Below, one piece after another: positions 1 to 8,900 of a stretch of 64,000 nt of DNA. Position 1 is the first letter of the stretch; every line of letters starts with the position of its first letter. Below the pieces are notes generated by a model, which saw nothing but the letters and a program-made list of their open reading frames with translations, had not been told where the DNA came from and searched no databases. The DNA is taken from contig NZ_JAUIRR010000001.1 in NCBI RefSeq assembly GCF_030577135.1, forward strand, positions 310,001-374,000, read 5' to 3'. The position numbers and the translations under genes were made by a program. Source of the stretch: Sulfurimonas sp. hsl 1-7. GTDB taxonomy: Bacteria; Campylobacterota; Campylobacteria; Campylobacterales; Sulfurimonadaceae.

Positions 1-2
1 GA

Positions 3-374
3 TGGTTTGTTAAAGATGGAATTGATGATTTGCCGATTCAACCCATGACAGGGCTTTATAAAACACAGGTATGGCAGCTTGCGTCTTATTTGAAATTGCC
101 GGATGAAATTCAGGGACAGACAGCTTCTCCAGATATGATGTTTGGGATCAACGATGAGTTTGGAATTGGTCACAACTATCGACGCTTAGATGTTATTCTC
201 AATATGATAGAGCAAAAGTTGACAGACGAAGAAATTATAGAAGCGGGGATTAGTCAAACTGAACTCGACGATGTCCGTGAACTCAAAAGAGTTTCTGAGT
301 GGAAACGTGCATCTGAACATAAGTTACCGCCAGTAGACGGTGGAATTGAAGGGAATGTTCGTTTGATAAATTGA
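3..374 (+). CDS. nadE: NAD(+) synthase-like protein, C-terminal part (cut by window start)
   Basis: The frame is open from the first full codon at position 3, so the gene starts outside the window. About 123 residues are visible. The segment with KTQVWQLASYL, followed by an SPDMMFG stretch and an acidic DEFGIGH run, resembles the C-terminal part of the N-type ATP pyrophosphatase NAD synthase family, which amidates nicotinic acid adenine dinucleotide. The tail SEWKRASEHKLPP fits the basic end of such proteins. The ATP-binding SGG loop would lie upstream and cannot be seen, so another amidotransferase of the same fold is possible. A hairpin follows the stop and may end transcription. Confidence 0.65.
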   Translation, partial: WFVKDGIDDLPIQPMTGLYKTQVWQLASYLKLPDEIQGQTASPDMMFGINDEFGIGHNYRRLDVILNMIEQKLTDEEIIEAGISQTELDDVRELKRVSEWKRASEHKLPPVDGGIEGNVRLIN

Positions 375-380
375 TTACTT

Positions 381-416
381 GCATCACTTTAATAATTTCT
401 TTTATCAAAGTGGTGC
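381..416 (+). terminator. Stem-loop after the nadE-like gene
   Basis: GCATCACTTT (381-390) pairs with AAAGTGGTGC (407-416) with one G-T pair and a 16-nt loop. It starts 6 bases after the stop codon of the nadE-like gene. No clean T-run follows, because the right arm runs straight into the next promoter, so termination strength is uncertain. Confidence 0.5.
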
Positions 417-422
417 TATAAT
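414..422 (+). promoter_or_regulatory. Extended -10 promoter element for the rimB-rimK operon
   Basis: TGCTATAAT matches the extended -10 form TGN-TATAAT. It lies 31 bases before the ATG at 454 and overlaps the right arm of the preceding hairpin. No good -35 box is visible, as is common in Campylobacterota. Confidence 0.5.
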
Positions 423-453
423 TTCTATAAAGACGTATATATGGATGGTTTAA

Positions 454-864
454 ATGGATAAAAAAATAATTGGGCGTAGGGAAAAAATTTCAATACTTGA
501 TTTGGAACTGTTTGATCTTGATGCAAAAGTAGACACGGGGGCGGATTCCAGTGCTTTGCATTGTGATCATATAGTTGTAGAGGATGAGACGGTAAGTTTT
601 ACTCTATTAGACGATGTTCATGAAGCATATAACAATAAACGTTTCTCTTTGCCTATTTATAAAATAAAAAAAGTAAAAAGTTCAAATGGTGAGTTACAAA
701 TTAGACCATCTATAAAAGTACAAGTAGATTTTTTCGGGAAAAAATATACGAGTGTTATATCTTTAACAGATAGAAAAGATATGAAGTTTCCAATGCTTAT
801 CGGCAGAAAGTTTTTAAAAGATAAATTTTTAGTAGATGTAGCACAAGAGTACATAGCAAAATAA
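454..864 (+). CDS. RimB-like retropepsin-fold protease (ATP-dependent zinc protease family, PF05618)
   Basis: This 136-residue protein has the aspartic-protease type motif [10 protein letters not shown] around residues 26-35 (Asp27), a central beta-rich region and the late element PMLIGRKFL, the usual layout of the small retropepsin-like family often annotated as ATP-dependent zinc protease. There is no signal peptide, so it is cytoplasmic. In Pseudomonas a member (RimB) is encoded with RimK. Here the gene is followed after 11 bases by a RimK ligase and then by an M14 deacylase, so it probably trims or controls the ligase product; that role is inference. The ATG at 454 follows an extended -10 element. 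A single DTGA motif implies a homodimer if it works like a retropepsin. Confidence 0.8.
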   Translation: MDKKIIGRREKISILDLELFDLDAKVDTGADSSALHCDHIVVEDETVSFTLLDDVHEAYNNKRFSLPIYKIKKVKSSNGELQIRPSIKVQVDFFGKKYTSVISLTDRKDMKFPMLIGRKFLKDKFLVDVAQEYIAK

Positions 865-875
865 GAAAGGGCAGT

Positions 876-1805
876 ATGAGAGTATATATTTTATCGAGAA
901 ATGCGGATTTGTATTCAACAAAAAGACTTGTTGAAGCGGCAGAACAAAAGGGGTGGGAAGTTAAAGTTATCGATTACCTCAAATGTTCTATTGAAATTAT
1001 GAAAGGTGAACTAAAGATCAACTATCAAGGTAAAACACTTCCTGTTCCCGATGCTATCATCCCACGTATAGGGGCAAGCCGTACATTTTACGGAACTGCA
1101 ATGGTAAGACACTTTGAGATGATGGAGGTGTTTTCTACATCAGGTTCTCTTGCTATTAAAAGAAGTAGGGATAAACTTCGTTCGCTTCAGATACTCTCAA
1201 AAAACGGCGTAGATATGCCTAAAACTGTTTTTGCATCAAATAAATCGAGTGCAAAAGACGTTATCGCACTCAGCGGCGGTGCTCCTTTAGTACTTAAGAT
1301 CTTAGAAGGTACTCAAGGGGTCGGAGTGGTTCTTGTAGATAGTGAAAAAGCTGCAAAATCGGTTCTTGATGCATTCTACGGTATGGATGTAAACTTGCTT
1401 GTTCAAGAGTACATTGAAGAAGCGGGCGGTGCAGACATTAGAGCATTTGTAGTTAACGGTGAAGTGGTCGGTGCTATGCGTCGTCAAGGTGCAGAGGGTG
1501 ACTTTAGATCAAACCTGCATCAAGGTGGAAGTGCAGTAGCACACAAACTTTCACGTAAAGAGCGTGCAACAGCTCTTGCAGCTGCAAAACATATGGGACT
1601 TGGTATCTGTGGTGTTGATATGATCCCATCAGCTCGCGGTCCACTTGTAATGGAAGTGAACTCTTCACCGGGACTTGAAGGGATAGAAAAGTCCACGGGG
1701 ATAGATATTGCCACAAAAATTATGGAATATATTGAAGGCAACGTAACGCCTGATCCAAGTAGTATGAAAAAGAAACGATTCAAAAAAGACAACATTGGAG
1801 CGTAG
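876..1805 (+). CDS. rimK: RimK-type ATP-grasp glutamate ligase
   Basis: The 309-residue protein matches RimK ligases, which add glutamate to ribosomal protein S6 or make short poly-glutamate and related peptides using ATP. An N-terminal Rossmann-like region (1-95) leads to the ATP-grasp core: the glycine-rich loop LEGTQGVGV near 141-149, the segment [18 protein letters not shown] near 173-190, [16 protein letters not shown] near 200-215, and the Mg-binding end [13 protein letters not shown] near 258-270. About 20 extra residues rich in Lys follow the catalytic core. The start is supported by AAGAAAGGG just upstream. The immediate neighbours are a RimB-like protease and an AstE-like hydrolase, so the substrate could be something other than S6. 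Confidence 0.88.
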   Translation: MRVYILSRNADLYSTKRLVEAAEQKGWEVKVIDYLKCSIEIMKGELKINYQGKTLPVPDAIIPRIGASRTFYGTAMVRHFEMMEVFSTSGSLAIKRSRDKLRSLQILSKNGVDMPKTVFASNKSSAKDVIALSGGAPLVLKILEGTQGVGVVLVDSEKAAKSVLDAFYGMDVNLLVQEYIEEAGGADIRAFVVNGEVVGAMRRQGAEGDFRSNLHQGGSAVAHKLSRKERATALAAAKHMGLGICGVDMIPSARGPLVMEVNSSPGLEGIEKSTGIDIATKIMEYIEGNVTPDPSSMKKKRFKKDNIGA

Positions 1806-1809
1806 ATAG

Positions 1810-2859
1810 TTGGAAAATGAATATTTGAAAATTGGCGGTGTTGAGATAAGAAAAGGGACTACTACAACTATAAACATCCCTTTGCCAAAACTCTATAACA
1901 CTCCGACAAATCTTCTTTTAAATGTAATTCGCGGAAAAAAAGACGGACCGGTAGTTTTTATAAGTGCAGCTATTCACGGTGACGAGCTAAACGGGATAGA
2001 AGTTATTAGACGTCTTAAAAAGTTAAGTATCTTAAAAAAGATACGTGGAACATTGATCCTGGTACCCGTTGTAAATGTTTACGGCATGATGAACCTCTCT
2101 CGTTATTTACCCGATCGAAGGGATTTAAACAGAAGTTTTCCGGGGAGTTCAAAAGGTTCGCTTGCAGCACGTATTGCAAAGATATTTTTTGATGAGGTTG
2201 TATTGAAATGTTCTTTGGGAATTGATCTGCATACCGGTTCTATTCATAAAACAAATTTGCCACAGATTCGTACAAACTTAGACAATGAATATACTGCAAA
2301 ACTTGCAAAGGTTTTTGAAGCACCTGTTGTACTACATGCCGAACTTCGGGACGGTTCGCTTCGGGCTGAAGCACAAGAGAACGGGGTACCTATCTTACTG
2401 TATGAAGCAGGGGAGGCTTTGCGTTTTGATGAAAGTTCTATTCGCATCGGTGTTAAAGGGATCATAAACGTACTGCGTGAAAACGGTAATTTACCGAAGA
2501 TAAAAGAGAAAACTAAAAAAAAGGTACCGATTATTACAAGAAGCAGTAAATGGATCCGATCAAACAGCAGTGGTGTTTTAAGAACGATCAAGGCTCTTGG
2601 AGACACTGTGGAAAGAGATGATGTACTGGCGTATATCGATGACCCGCTCGGGGGTGAATCTACAGAGATTTTATCCCCTTTTAGAGGCGTGGTTATAGGA
2701 AAATCACAAATCCCTCTAGCACAGGAGGGGGATGCTGTTTTTCATATTGCCAATATATCCAATATAAATGTAGCGGAAAACAAAATCGAGTACTTTAGTG
2801 AAGATGCTATTGAGGAAAGTGAGTTTTTCGAACTTAACAATGAAGAGATAATCGAGTAG
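1810..2859 (+). CDS. Succinylglutamate desuccinylase/aspartoacylase-family (M14) deacylase
   Basis: This 349-residue cytoplasmic protein belongs to the AstE/AspA branch of zinc carboxypeptidases. Visible zinc ligands are His56 and Glu59 in AAIHGDELNG and His141 in GIDLHTGS; the arginine pair in PDRRDLNRSFPG fits the substrate-binding loop. The C-terminal 90 residues form a beta-domain with an IDDPLGG segment, typical of the aspartoacylase-like group. The start is a TTG four bases after the rimK stop. The family cleaves N-acyl amino acids; with rimK and rimB directly upstream a role in removing an acyl or glutamyl group from the ligase product is plausible but unproven. True AstE would sit with arginine succinyltransferase genes, which are absent here. 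Confidence 0.8.
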   Translation: MENEYLKIGGVEIRKGTTTTINIPLPKLYNTPTNLLLNVIRGKKDGPVVFISAAIHGDELNGIEVIRRLKKLSILKKIRGTLILVPVVNVYGMMNLSRYLPDRRDLNRSFPGSSKGSLAARIAKIFFDEVVLKCSLGIDLHTGSIHKTNLPQIRTNLDNEYTAKLAKVFEAPVVLHAELRDGSLRAEAQENGVPILLYEAGEALRFDESSIRIGVKGIINVLRENGNLPKIKEKTKKKVPIITRSSKWIRSNSSGVLRTIKALGDTVERDDVLAYIDDPLGGESTEILSPFRGVVIGKSQIPLAQEGDAVFHIANISNINVAENKIEYFSEDAIEESEFFELNNEEIIE

Positions 2860-2861
2860 TT

Positions 2862-4193
2862 ATGAAAACATTTTTTTTACTTTTTTCACTCGTTGTTTTT
2901 CTTTTGGGAGCCGAAGAGGAAAAAAATGTATGGGGAAATGACAACATATGGATCAAAACATATACCAATGCAAAAAACTATAAGATTATCATCAACAACA
3001 TTGTAAAAATAGAGAATAAGATAAAGCGTGCAAAAAATAACCCCGTTCTTTTAGATGAGTTAAACCAACGCCTTGAACTGCAAAAGTCAAAGCTCGATCT
3101 GTATGAACAAAACAAAGGGTTTGACACTCTGTTATACCCTTACAAATTTACAATGCCAAACGTCAATCTTTACGAGTACTTATCTAATAAAACACGCAAT
3201 GAACTTGATCATAAAATAGAGCGTTACATAGTACTTAAAAACGATTTTTATCTTGCTATTTCTATGTTGAAAAATGATGCGAAAAAGCATAAGGATGTTT
3301 CGAAAAAAGATATTGCGTATTTTGAGGATTTTAAAGAGAATGTAGATAAAACATATCTCAATTTACTGGATGCAAAAGTTGAACTGCAAAACAGATACAA
3401 AGAGTATGAAACACAAAGTTTGCAAAAGCATCTTATCACCCTTATCGTCTTTATAATCTCCTATCTGCTCTATAAAACTGTTTTCTGGTTGACACATAAA
3501 AGAAATCGTTTTATTACCGTTGTATACGTTGTCTTTCTTTTGGGCTTTTTAGTGCTTCGTTATATTGATGATCTCCTTTACTTTATAACCTTTTTAAGTG
3601 TTGCGGCAGCTGCACTTACACTTGCACTTCGTGAAGTTATTTTAAATCTTGCGGCATCTGTATATATCCTCTTTAGCAATGTGATAAGAATCGGCGATAG
3701 AATCATGGTGCAGTTTGAAACAAAACACACAATCGGCGATATTGTAGATATTTCGCTTATGAAGATAAAACTGCATGAAATAGGGGACTATACAAATTTA
3801 AAAGAGATCAAGAATGTCGGGCGAACTATCTATTTGCCAAACAGTTATATCTTTACAAAAGTATTTTATAACTACTCAAGAAAAAAAGACGGGTTTATTA
3901 ACAATCTTGTTGAGTTTGAATTTTCAGTGGATAGTGATTTTGATCGTATTGAGAGTGTAACGCATGAGGTGATGGATGAACTGGGACTCACTCATACTAT
4001 TGCATTCTCTTTAAACAACTTAAAAACTGGTGTGGTGGCAATGATATCGTATGAAACGAACTACCAAATGGCTTCACAAAACAGAGGAGAGATATCTATA
4101 AAACTGTTACGTGCATATAAAAATGATGAGGCTATTATTTTGAAAGCTGCAAAATCTCCGGCAAAAAAAGATTCTGAAAACGCTAGTGAGTAG
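2862..4193 (+). CDS. MscS-family mechanosensitive channel with N-terminal periplasmic region
   Basis: A signal peptide (about residues 1-17, ending LLGAEE) is followed by a largely helical periplasmic domain to about residue 188. Transmembrane segments then appear near 190-208, 218-232 and 238-255, and the last leads into the MscS pore-helix region (VAAAALTLALREVILNLAAS) and the beta domain with IRIGDRIMV near 276-284. The architecture fits a large MscS paralogue that opens under hypo-osmotic membrane tension. The start codon lies two bases after the deacylase stop, so it may be co-transcribed with the rim genes. Its tail overlaps the tail of the convergent small MscS gene by 11 bases. Confidence 0.85.
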   Translation: MKTFFLLFSLVVFLLGAEEEKNVWGNDNIWIKTYTNAKNYKIIINNIVKIENKIKRAKNNPVLLDELNQRLELQKSKLDLYEQNKGFDTLLYPYKFTMPNVNLYEYLSNKTRNELDHKIERYIVLKNDFYLAISMLKNDAKKHKDVSKKDIAYFEDFKENVDKTYLNLLDAKVELQNRYKEYETQSLQKHLITLIVFIISYLLYKTVFWLTHKRNRFITVVYVVFLLGFLVLRYIDDLLYFITFLSVAAAALTLALREVILNLAASVYILFSNVIRIGDRIMVQFETKHTIGDIVDISLMKIKLHEIGDYTNLKEIKNVGRTIYLPNSYIFTKVFYNYSRKKDGFINNLVEFEFSVDSDFDRIESVTHEVMDELGLTHTIAFSLNNLKTGVVAMISYETNYQMASQNRGEISIKLLRAYKNDEAIILKAAKSPAKKDSENASE

Positions 4194-4695
4194 GCGTTTT
4201 CTCTTTAGATTTTTTTGCCAGTTTTACGATAGGTTTTTGTAAAAACAGATTGTTTGGATAGAGGATGATATTGTGCTCATCATCCTCTATCTCAATTTGA
4301 AATGGTGTGATCTCTTTTATCTCTCCGGTAATAGAGTCATCTCCGTCTAGCACTTTTACACGGTCACCCACACGAGCGGGAAACGTAAAAAATATAATGA
4401 TGCTTGATGTCAGATTACTTAAAATCGACCACTGAGCGAAAAGTGCAATACCGATCACTGCAAATATAGAAGATAAAAAGACCATGAGCCCGTTAAATTT
4501 TACACCCCATATAGTGGCAATCACTATAAAAAGGGAGATATATATCATAATGTTAAAAAACTTAATAATATAAAAAAGTCGTCTTCTGCTTACCCCTTTA
4601 ACGTCTGCAATTTTTCCGATTGAAAAAGAGATCGTTTTAACCAGCATAAAGGTAAGAACAATGGTGATGACTGTGTAAAAAATATTTGTAGACAT
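4183..4695 (-). CDS. Small MscS-domain membrane protein
   Basis: This 170-residue protein contains only the core of an MscS channel: three predicted membrane helices (about 3-22, 45-65, 68-92), a pore-lining region around FAQWSILSNLTSSIIIFFTF, and the first beta domain with RVGDRVKVLDGD near 112-123 ending at about 160. It lacks the C-terminal alpha-beta portal of MscS, as many short archaeal and bacterial homologues do. It lies on the opposite strand to the larger MscS gene and converges with it. A function as channel or as regulatory partner cannot be told apart from sequence. Confidence 0.8.
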   Translation of the reverse strand: MSTNIFYTVITIVLTFMLVKTISFSIGKIADVKGVSRRRLFYIIKFFNIMIYISLFIVIATIWGVKFNGLMVFLSSIFAVIGIALFAQWSILSNLTSSIIIFFTFPARVGDRVKVLDGDDSITGEIKEITPFQIEIEDDEHNIILYPNNLFLQKPIVKLAKKSKEKTPTH

Positions 4696-4706
4696 AATCT
4701 CCGTCT

Positions 4707-5102
4707 TTAGTGTAATTGTTTATAGAGTGAGTTTAAGTCACCTAAAACATTGATAGAAACTATTTTAGAGTTTTTAAACTGAAAAAATGCTGCACCTGAA
4801 TAATTAAACTTATTTCCGCTTGCTTCATACTCTAAAATTTTTCCTATATGTTTACCCGTATAAGTTACGTATACCGCTGCTAAAGAGTTCTCAACAACCG
4901 TGATCTCAACTGCATGATAAAGGTCTCCAAATGCCTTTGTAAGCATCGTTGCATACTCTTGAAACTCTTTAAGGCCGTGAGCCGTAATGTCTAGTGAACC
5001 TCTAAAACTGATATTTTCATCTAAAATTTCAGATGCTTTATCAAACTCTTTTTTGTTCCACATATCGTAGTATTTTCTGATAAGTTCTTTGTTTGTTAAC
5101 AT
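4707..5102 (-). CDS. NTF2-like / SnoaL-fold protein
   Basis: About 131 residues with a cone-like alpha+beta NTF2 pattern: an N-terminal helix ELIRKYYDMWNKKEFDKASEI, an aromatic strand ENISFRGSL, HGLKEFQEYATML, and closing strands ending in a hydrophobic sheet. Members are polyketide cyclases, isomerases or simple ligand-binding proteins, so no reaction can be assigned. The frame extends 30 codons further upstream, but the ATG at 5102 is preferred: TAGGAGC lies 9 bases before it and the homologous fold begins there. It stands downstream of nothing on this strand and diverges from efp. Confidence 0.7.
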   Translation of the reverse strand: MLTNKELIRKYYDMWNKKEFDKASEILDENISFRGSLDITAHGLKEFQEYATMLTKAFGDLYHAVEITVVENSLAAVYVTYTGKHIGKILEYEASGNKFNYSGAAFFQFKNSKIVSINVLGDLNSLYKQLH

Positions 5103-5253
5103 AGTACTTGCTCCTAAATAAAAAAAAGGTACATAAGCTTGTCCTTTAAGACTCAAAGTTAGGGCTAGATGTAGAATGAAATTATACATCATAAAATCTC
5201 TTTCTAAGCAGTTTTTTAATACAATGCAAAAAAATTTCTAACAAGGTGTTTTT

Positions 5254-5820
5254 ATGGCAACAATTGGTATGGGTGATATCAAAAAAAATGTACGTCTTAT
5301 CATTGGTGAAGTACCGTACAAAGTTGTAGAATTTCAACATGTTAAACCTGGTAAAGGTGCTGCATTTGTTCGTATGAAAATCAAAAGTTTCTTAAACGGT
5401 AAAGTTGTTGAGAAAACTGTTCACGCTGGTGATAAGTTTGAAGTACCTGAAATTACATATAAAACTATGCAATTTCTTTACGATGACGGTGAGATGTTCC
5501 AATTTATGGACAATGAAACTTATGATCAAATTGGTCTTACGCATGATCAATGTGATGATGCATCAAAATGGTTCAAAGATGGTATCAGTGTAGATATCAT
5601 TTTCTATAAAGGTGATGCAATCAGTGTTACTGCACCTGAAACAATGGAGCTTGTAGTTGCTGAAACACCGCCAAACTTCAAAGGTGATACTTCAAGTGGA
5701 AGTAAAAAACCTGCAACACTTGAAACTGGTGCGGTTATCCAAGTACCTTACCACGTTTTAGAGGGTGATCTTGTAAAAGTAAACACTGTTGATAGTGAAT
5801 ACTTAGAAAAAGTAAAATAG
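5254..5820 (+). CDS. efp: Translation elongation factor P
   Basis: The 188-residue protein is a full-length EF-P, which binds beside the ribosomal P site and relieves stalling at polyproline. The N-terminal KOW-like domain carries HVKPGKGAAFVR, with Lys34 at the tip position that EpmA modifies in other bacteria. The two OB domains follow, including DNETYDQIGL and the EF-P signature region around GDTSSGSKKPATLETGA near 146-162. No EpmA or EpmB gene is in the window, so the modification state cannot be judged. It is apparently monocistronic, with a hairpin that begins in the stop codon. Confidence 0.97.
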   Translation: MATIGMGDIKKNVRLIIGEVPYKVVEFQHVKPGKGAAFVRMKIKSFLNGKVVEKTVHAGDKFEVPEITYKTMQFLYDDGEMFQFMDNETYDQIGLTHDQCDDASKWFKDGISVDIIFYKGDAISVTAPETMELVVAETPPNFKGDTSSGSKKPATLETGAVIQVPYHVLEGDLVKVNTVDSEYLEKVK

Positions 5821-5836
5821 GTTTTGCCTATTTTAC
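5812..5836 (+). terminator. Hairpin overlapping the efp stop codon
   Basis: GTAAAATAGG (5812-5821) pairs perfectly with CCTATTTTAC (5827-5836) around a five-base loop. The stem contains the last codons and the TAG stop of efp. The stem is AT-rich and no long T-run follows, so it may be a weak terminator or a 3-prime stabilising structure. Confidence 0.6.
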
Positions 5837-5873
5837 ACTCCTCGTTTTAAACAAACTTTCTTACCTCTAATTA

Positions 5874-5891
5874 AGTCAATTTGACTATAAT
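5874..5891 (+). promoter_or_regulatory. dnaE promoter -10 with overlapping inverted repeat
   Basis: TATAAT at 5886-5891 lies 39 bases before the TTG start of dnaE. The inverted repeat AGTCAA-T-TTGACT (5874-5886) ends on its first base, a position where a bound repressor would block RNA polymerase. The promoter assignment is reasonable; the operator is inference from symmetry alone. Confidence 0.45.
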
Positions 5892-5930
5892 CCTTTTATA
5901 TATTTTAGCTACTATTTAAAGGTCTCGATT

Positions 5931-8900
5931 TTGTCAAAATATCCTTTTACCCACTTACATTTACATACAGAATATTCACTGCTTGATGGAGCAAATAAGC
6001 TTACAAACTTAGTCTCTCGCGTTAAAGAGCTTGGTATGACATCTGTTGCTATGACAGATCACGGAAACATGTTTGGAGCCATCGATTTTTATAAACAGAT
6101 GAAAGGTGCAGGGCTAAAGCCTATCATCGGAATGGAAGGGTATATCCATAACGGTGAAACGATGGATGATAAATCTACAAAACAGAGATTTCATATCTGT
6201 TTATATGCAAAAAACAGAAAAGGGTACGAAAATCTTATGTACCTCTCTTCAAAAGCATTTATTGAAGGGTTTTATTACTTTCCCCGTATCAATAAACAAG
6301 AGCTTCGTGAACATAGTGAAGGGCTCATCTGTACAAGTGCATGTCTGCAGGGTGAAGTAAACTGGCATCTGAATTTAAGTGAAAGAAATCTCAAAAACGG
6401 TGCTAAAGGGTACGATGAAGCTAAACGTATAGCACTTGAATATAAAGAGATCTTCGGGGATGATTTTTATCTAGAACTTATGCGTCACGGGATTGGTGAT
6501 CAGCTCAACATCGACGAGCAGATCTTACAGATCTCAAAAGAGACAGATATTAAAGTTGTCGCTACAAACGACACTCACTATACATATCCTGATGATGCAC
6601 AGTACCACGAGGCGTTTATGTGTATCGGGATGAATAAACTTTACGATGATCCAAACCGTATGCGTCACTCTGTTCATGAGTTTTATATCAAATCACCTGA
6701 GCAGATGGCAAAGCTGTTTGCAGATATTCCAGAAGCGTTGTTCCATACTCAGGAGATCGTGGATAAGTGTGAAGAGTTTGAACCGATCGTAAAAACACCG
6801 ACACCGCCTAACTTCAAATTTACAAAAGAGTATGCAAAAGAGGAAGGTTTAGATATAGACTTTCAAGACGATCCTCCGTTACCTGCAGATGCTAGTGATG
6901 AAGATAAGAAAAAGTGGCTGGGGGCAGCTGACAAAAACGATGCAGAGTACTTTGCATATAAATGTCGTGAGGGGCTCGAAGAGCGTCTAAAGATTGTGCC
7001 GCAGGAGCGTCATGAGGAGTACAAAGAGCGTCTTGAGTATGAGATAGATGTCATTAACTCTATGAAGTTCCCTGGATATATGATGATCGTTTGGGACTTC
7101 GTAAAAGAGGCTAAAAGAATGGGTGTAGCCGTTGGCCCGGGACGTGGTTCTGCTGCGGGGTCATTGGTTGCGTACGCTTTGGAGATTACAGATATTGACC
7201 CGATGAAGTATGACCTGCTATTTGAGCGTTTTCTAAACCCTGAACGTGTATCAATGCCCGATATCGATATGGACTTTATGCAGGCACGCCGTGGGGAAGT
7301 GATCGATTACGTAACACGTAAATACGGTCGTGACCAGGTAGCTCAGATCATTACATTCGGTTCACTGCTGGCTAAAGGGGTTATTCGTGACGTTGCGCGT
7401 GTACTTGATATGCCGTTATCTCAAGCCGATAAAATGGCAAAACTTATCCCTGACGAGCTTGGAATTACCCTAAATGGGAAGATGAAAGGTGGAGAACTTG
7501 TCGAGGGTGCTTTTCAAAAAGAGCCGAAAATTCGTGAACTTGTTGAAACCGATCCGCAAGCTGCCCGTGTTTGGGAATTTGCTAAAAAACTTGAAGGTCT
7601 TAAACGTAACTCGGGAATGCACGCAGCAGGTGTTGTTATCTCCAATGAAGAGTTATGGAAAAAGACACCTATCTACAAACCTTCCGGTGAGGATACATTT
7701 GTAACACAGTACTCGCTGAACTATATGGAAGATGTTGATTTAATTAAATTCGACTTCCTTGGTTTGAAAACACTTGATGTTATCGATAATGCGAAAAAAC
7801 TTGTAAAGATCAGATATGGTCGTGAGGTTGACTGGACACAGATCGATGAGAACGATCAAAAAGTGTATGAGATGATCCAATCGGGTGATACGGTCGGGAT
7901 GTTCCAGATAGAGTCTTCAGGGATGCAGGATTTAAATAAACGTCTTAAACCTTCAAACTTCGAGGATTTAATCGCCGTACTTGCACTTTATCGTCCGGGA
8001 CCGATGGAATCGGGGATGTTGGATGACTTTATTGAGCGTAAACATGGACGTAAAGGGATCTTTTATCCGTTTGAGGAAGTAAGTTTTGATATGCTTGCCG
8101 ATACACTCGGGCCAACATACGGGATGATCGTATACCAAGAACAGGTTATGCAGATCGTACAAACTATCGGTGGTATGAGTCTTGGCGGTGCGGACATTGT
8201 ACGTCGTGCGATGGGTAAGAAAAAAGTTGAGGAGATGGAGAAGTATAACAAGCTTTTCTCTCAGGGTGCGGCTGATCAAGGACTTGATTACGAAAAAGCG
8301 AGTAAGCTGTTTGACCTGATTGAGAAGTTTGCGGGATACGGTTTCAATAAATCTCACTCGGCAGCCTATGCGATGGTAACTTTCCAAACTGCATGGCTTA
8401 AGACGTACTATCCAAATGAGTTCATGGCTGCACTTTTAACGTCGGATAAAGACAATACTGAAAAAGTTGTCCGTTACATCGATGAAGTAAAACGTATGGG
8501 GATTGAGCTAAGCCCTCCTGATATTTGTGATTCACTTTTAGAGTTCTCTGCAACTGAGAAAGATGGGCAGGATGTTATTCTTTTTGGACTTGGTGCTATT
8601 AAAGGTGTTGGCGGTGCCGCGATTGAATCGATGCTAAAAGAGCGTCGTGAAAACGGGGATTATAAAACGCTTCAAGACTTTGTGAACAGAATTGACCCGT
8701 CAAAAGTAAATAAACGTGTTATCGAGAGTGCTATAAAAGCGGGTGCCTTTGATAGATATGGATTCTCAAGAAAAGCTTTGCTTGATCAGATCGAAGAGAT
8801 TGTAGAGACTGCAAAAAAAGCAAGTGAAGCGAAGAAAAATGCGATGGGCAGTCTTTTTGGCGATGATGCAGAGATCACAACGGTTGAACTCCATCTTAAA

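Noticed and set aside
2285-2467. Plus-strand 60-codon frame inside the deacylase gene
   Set aside because: It lies in another frame of a well-supported gene and has no start signal or family pattern.
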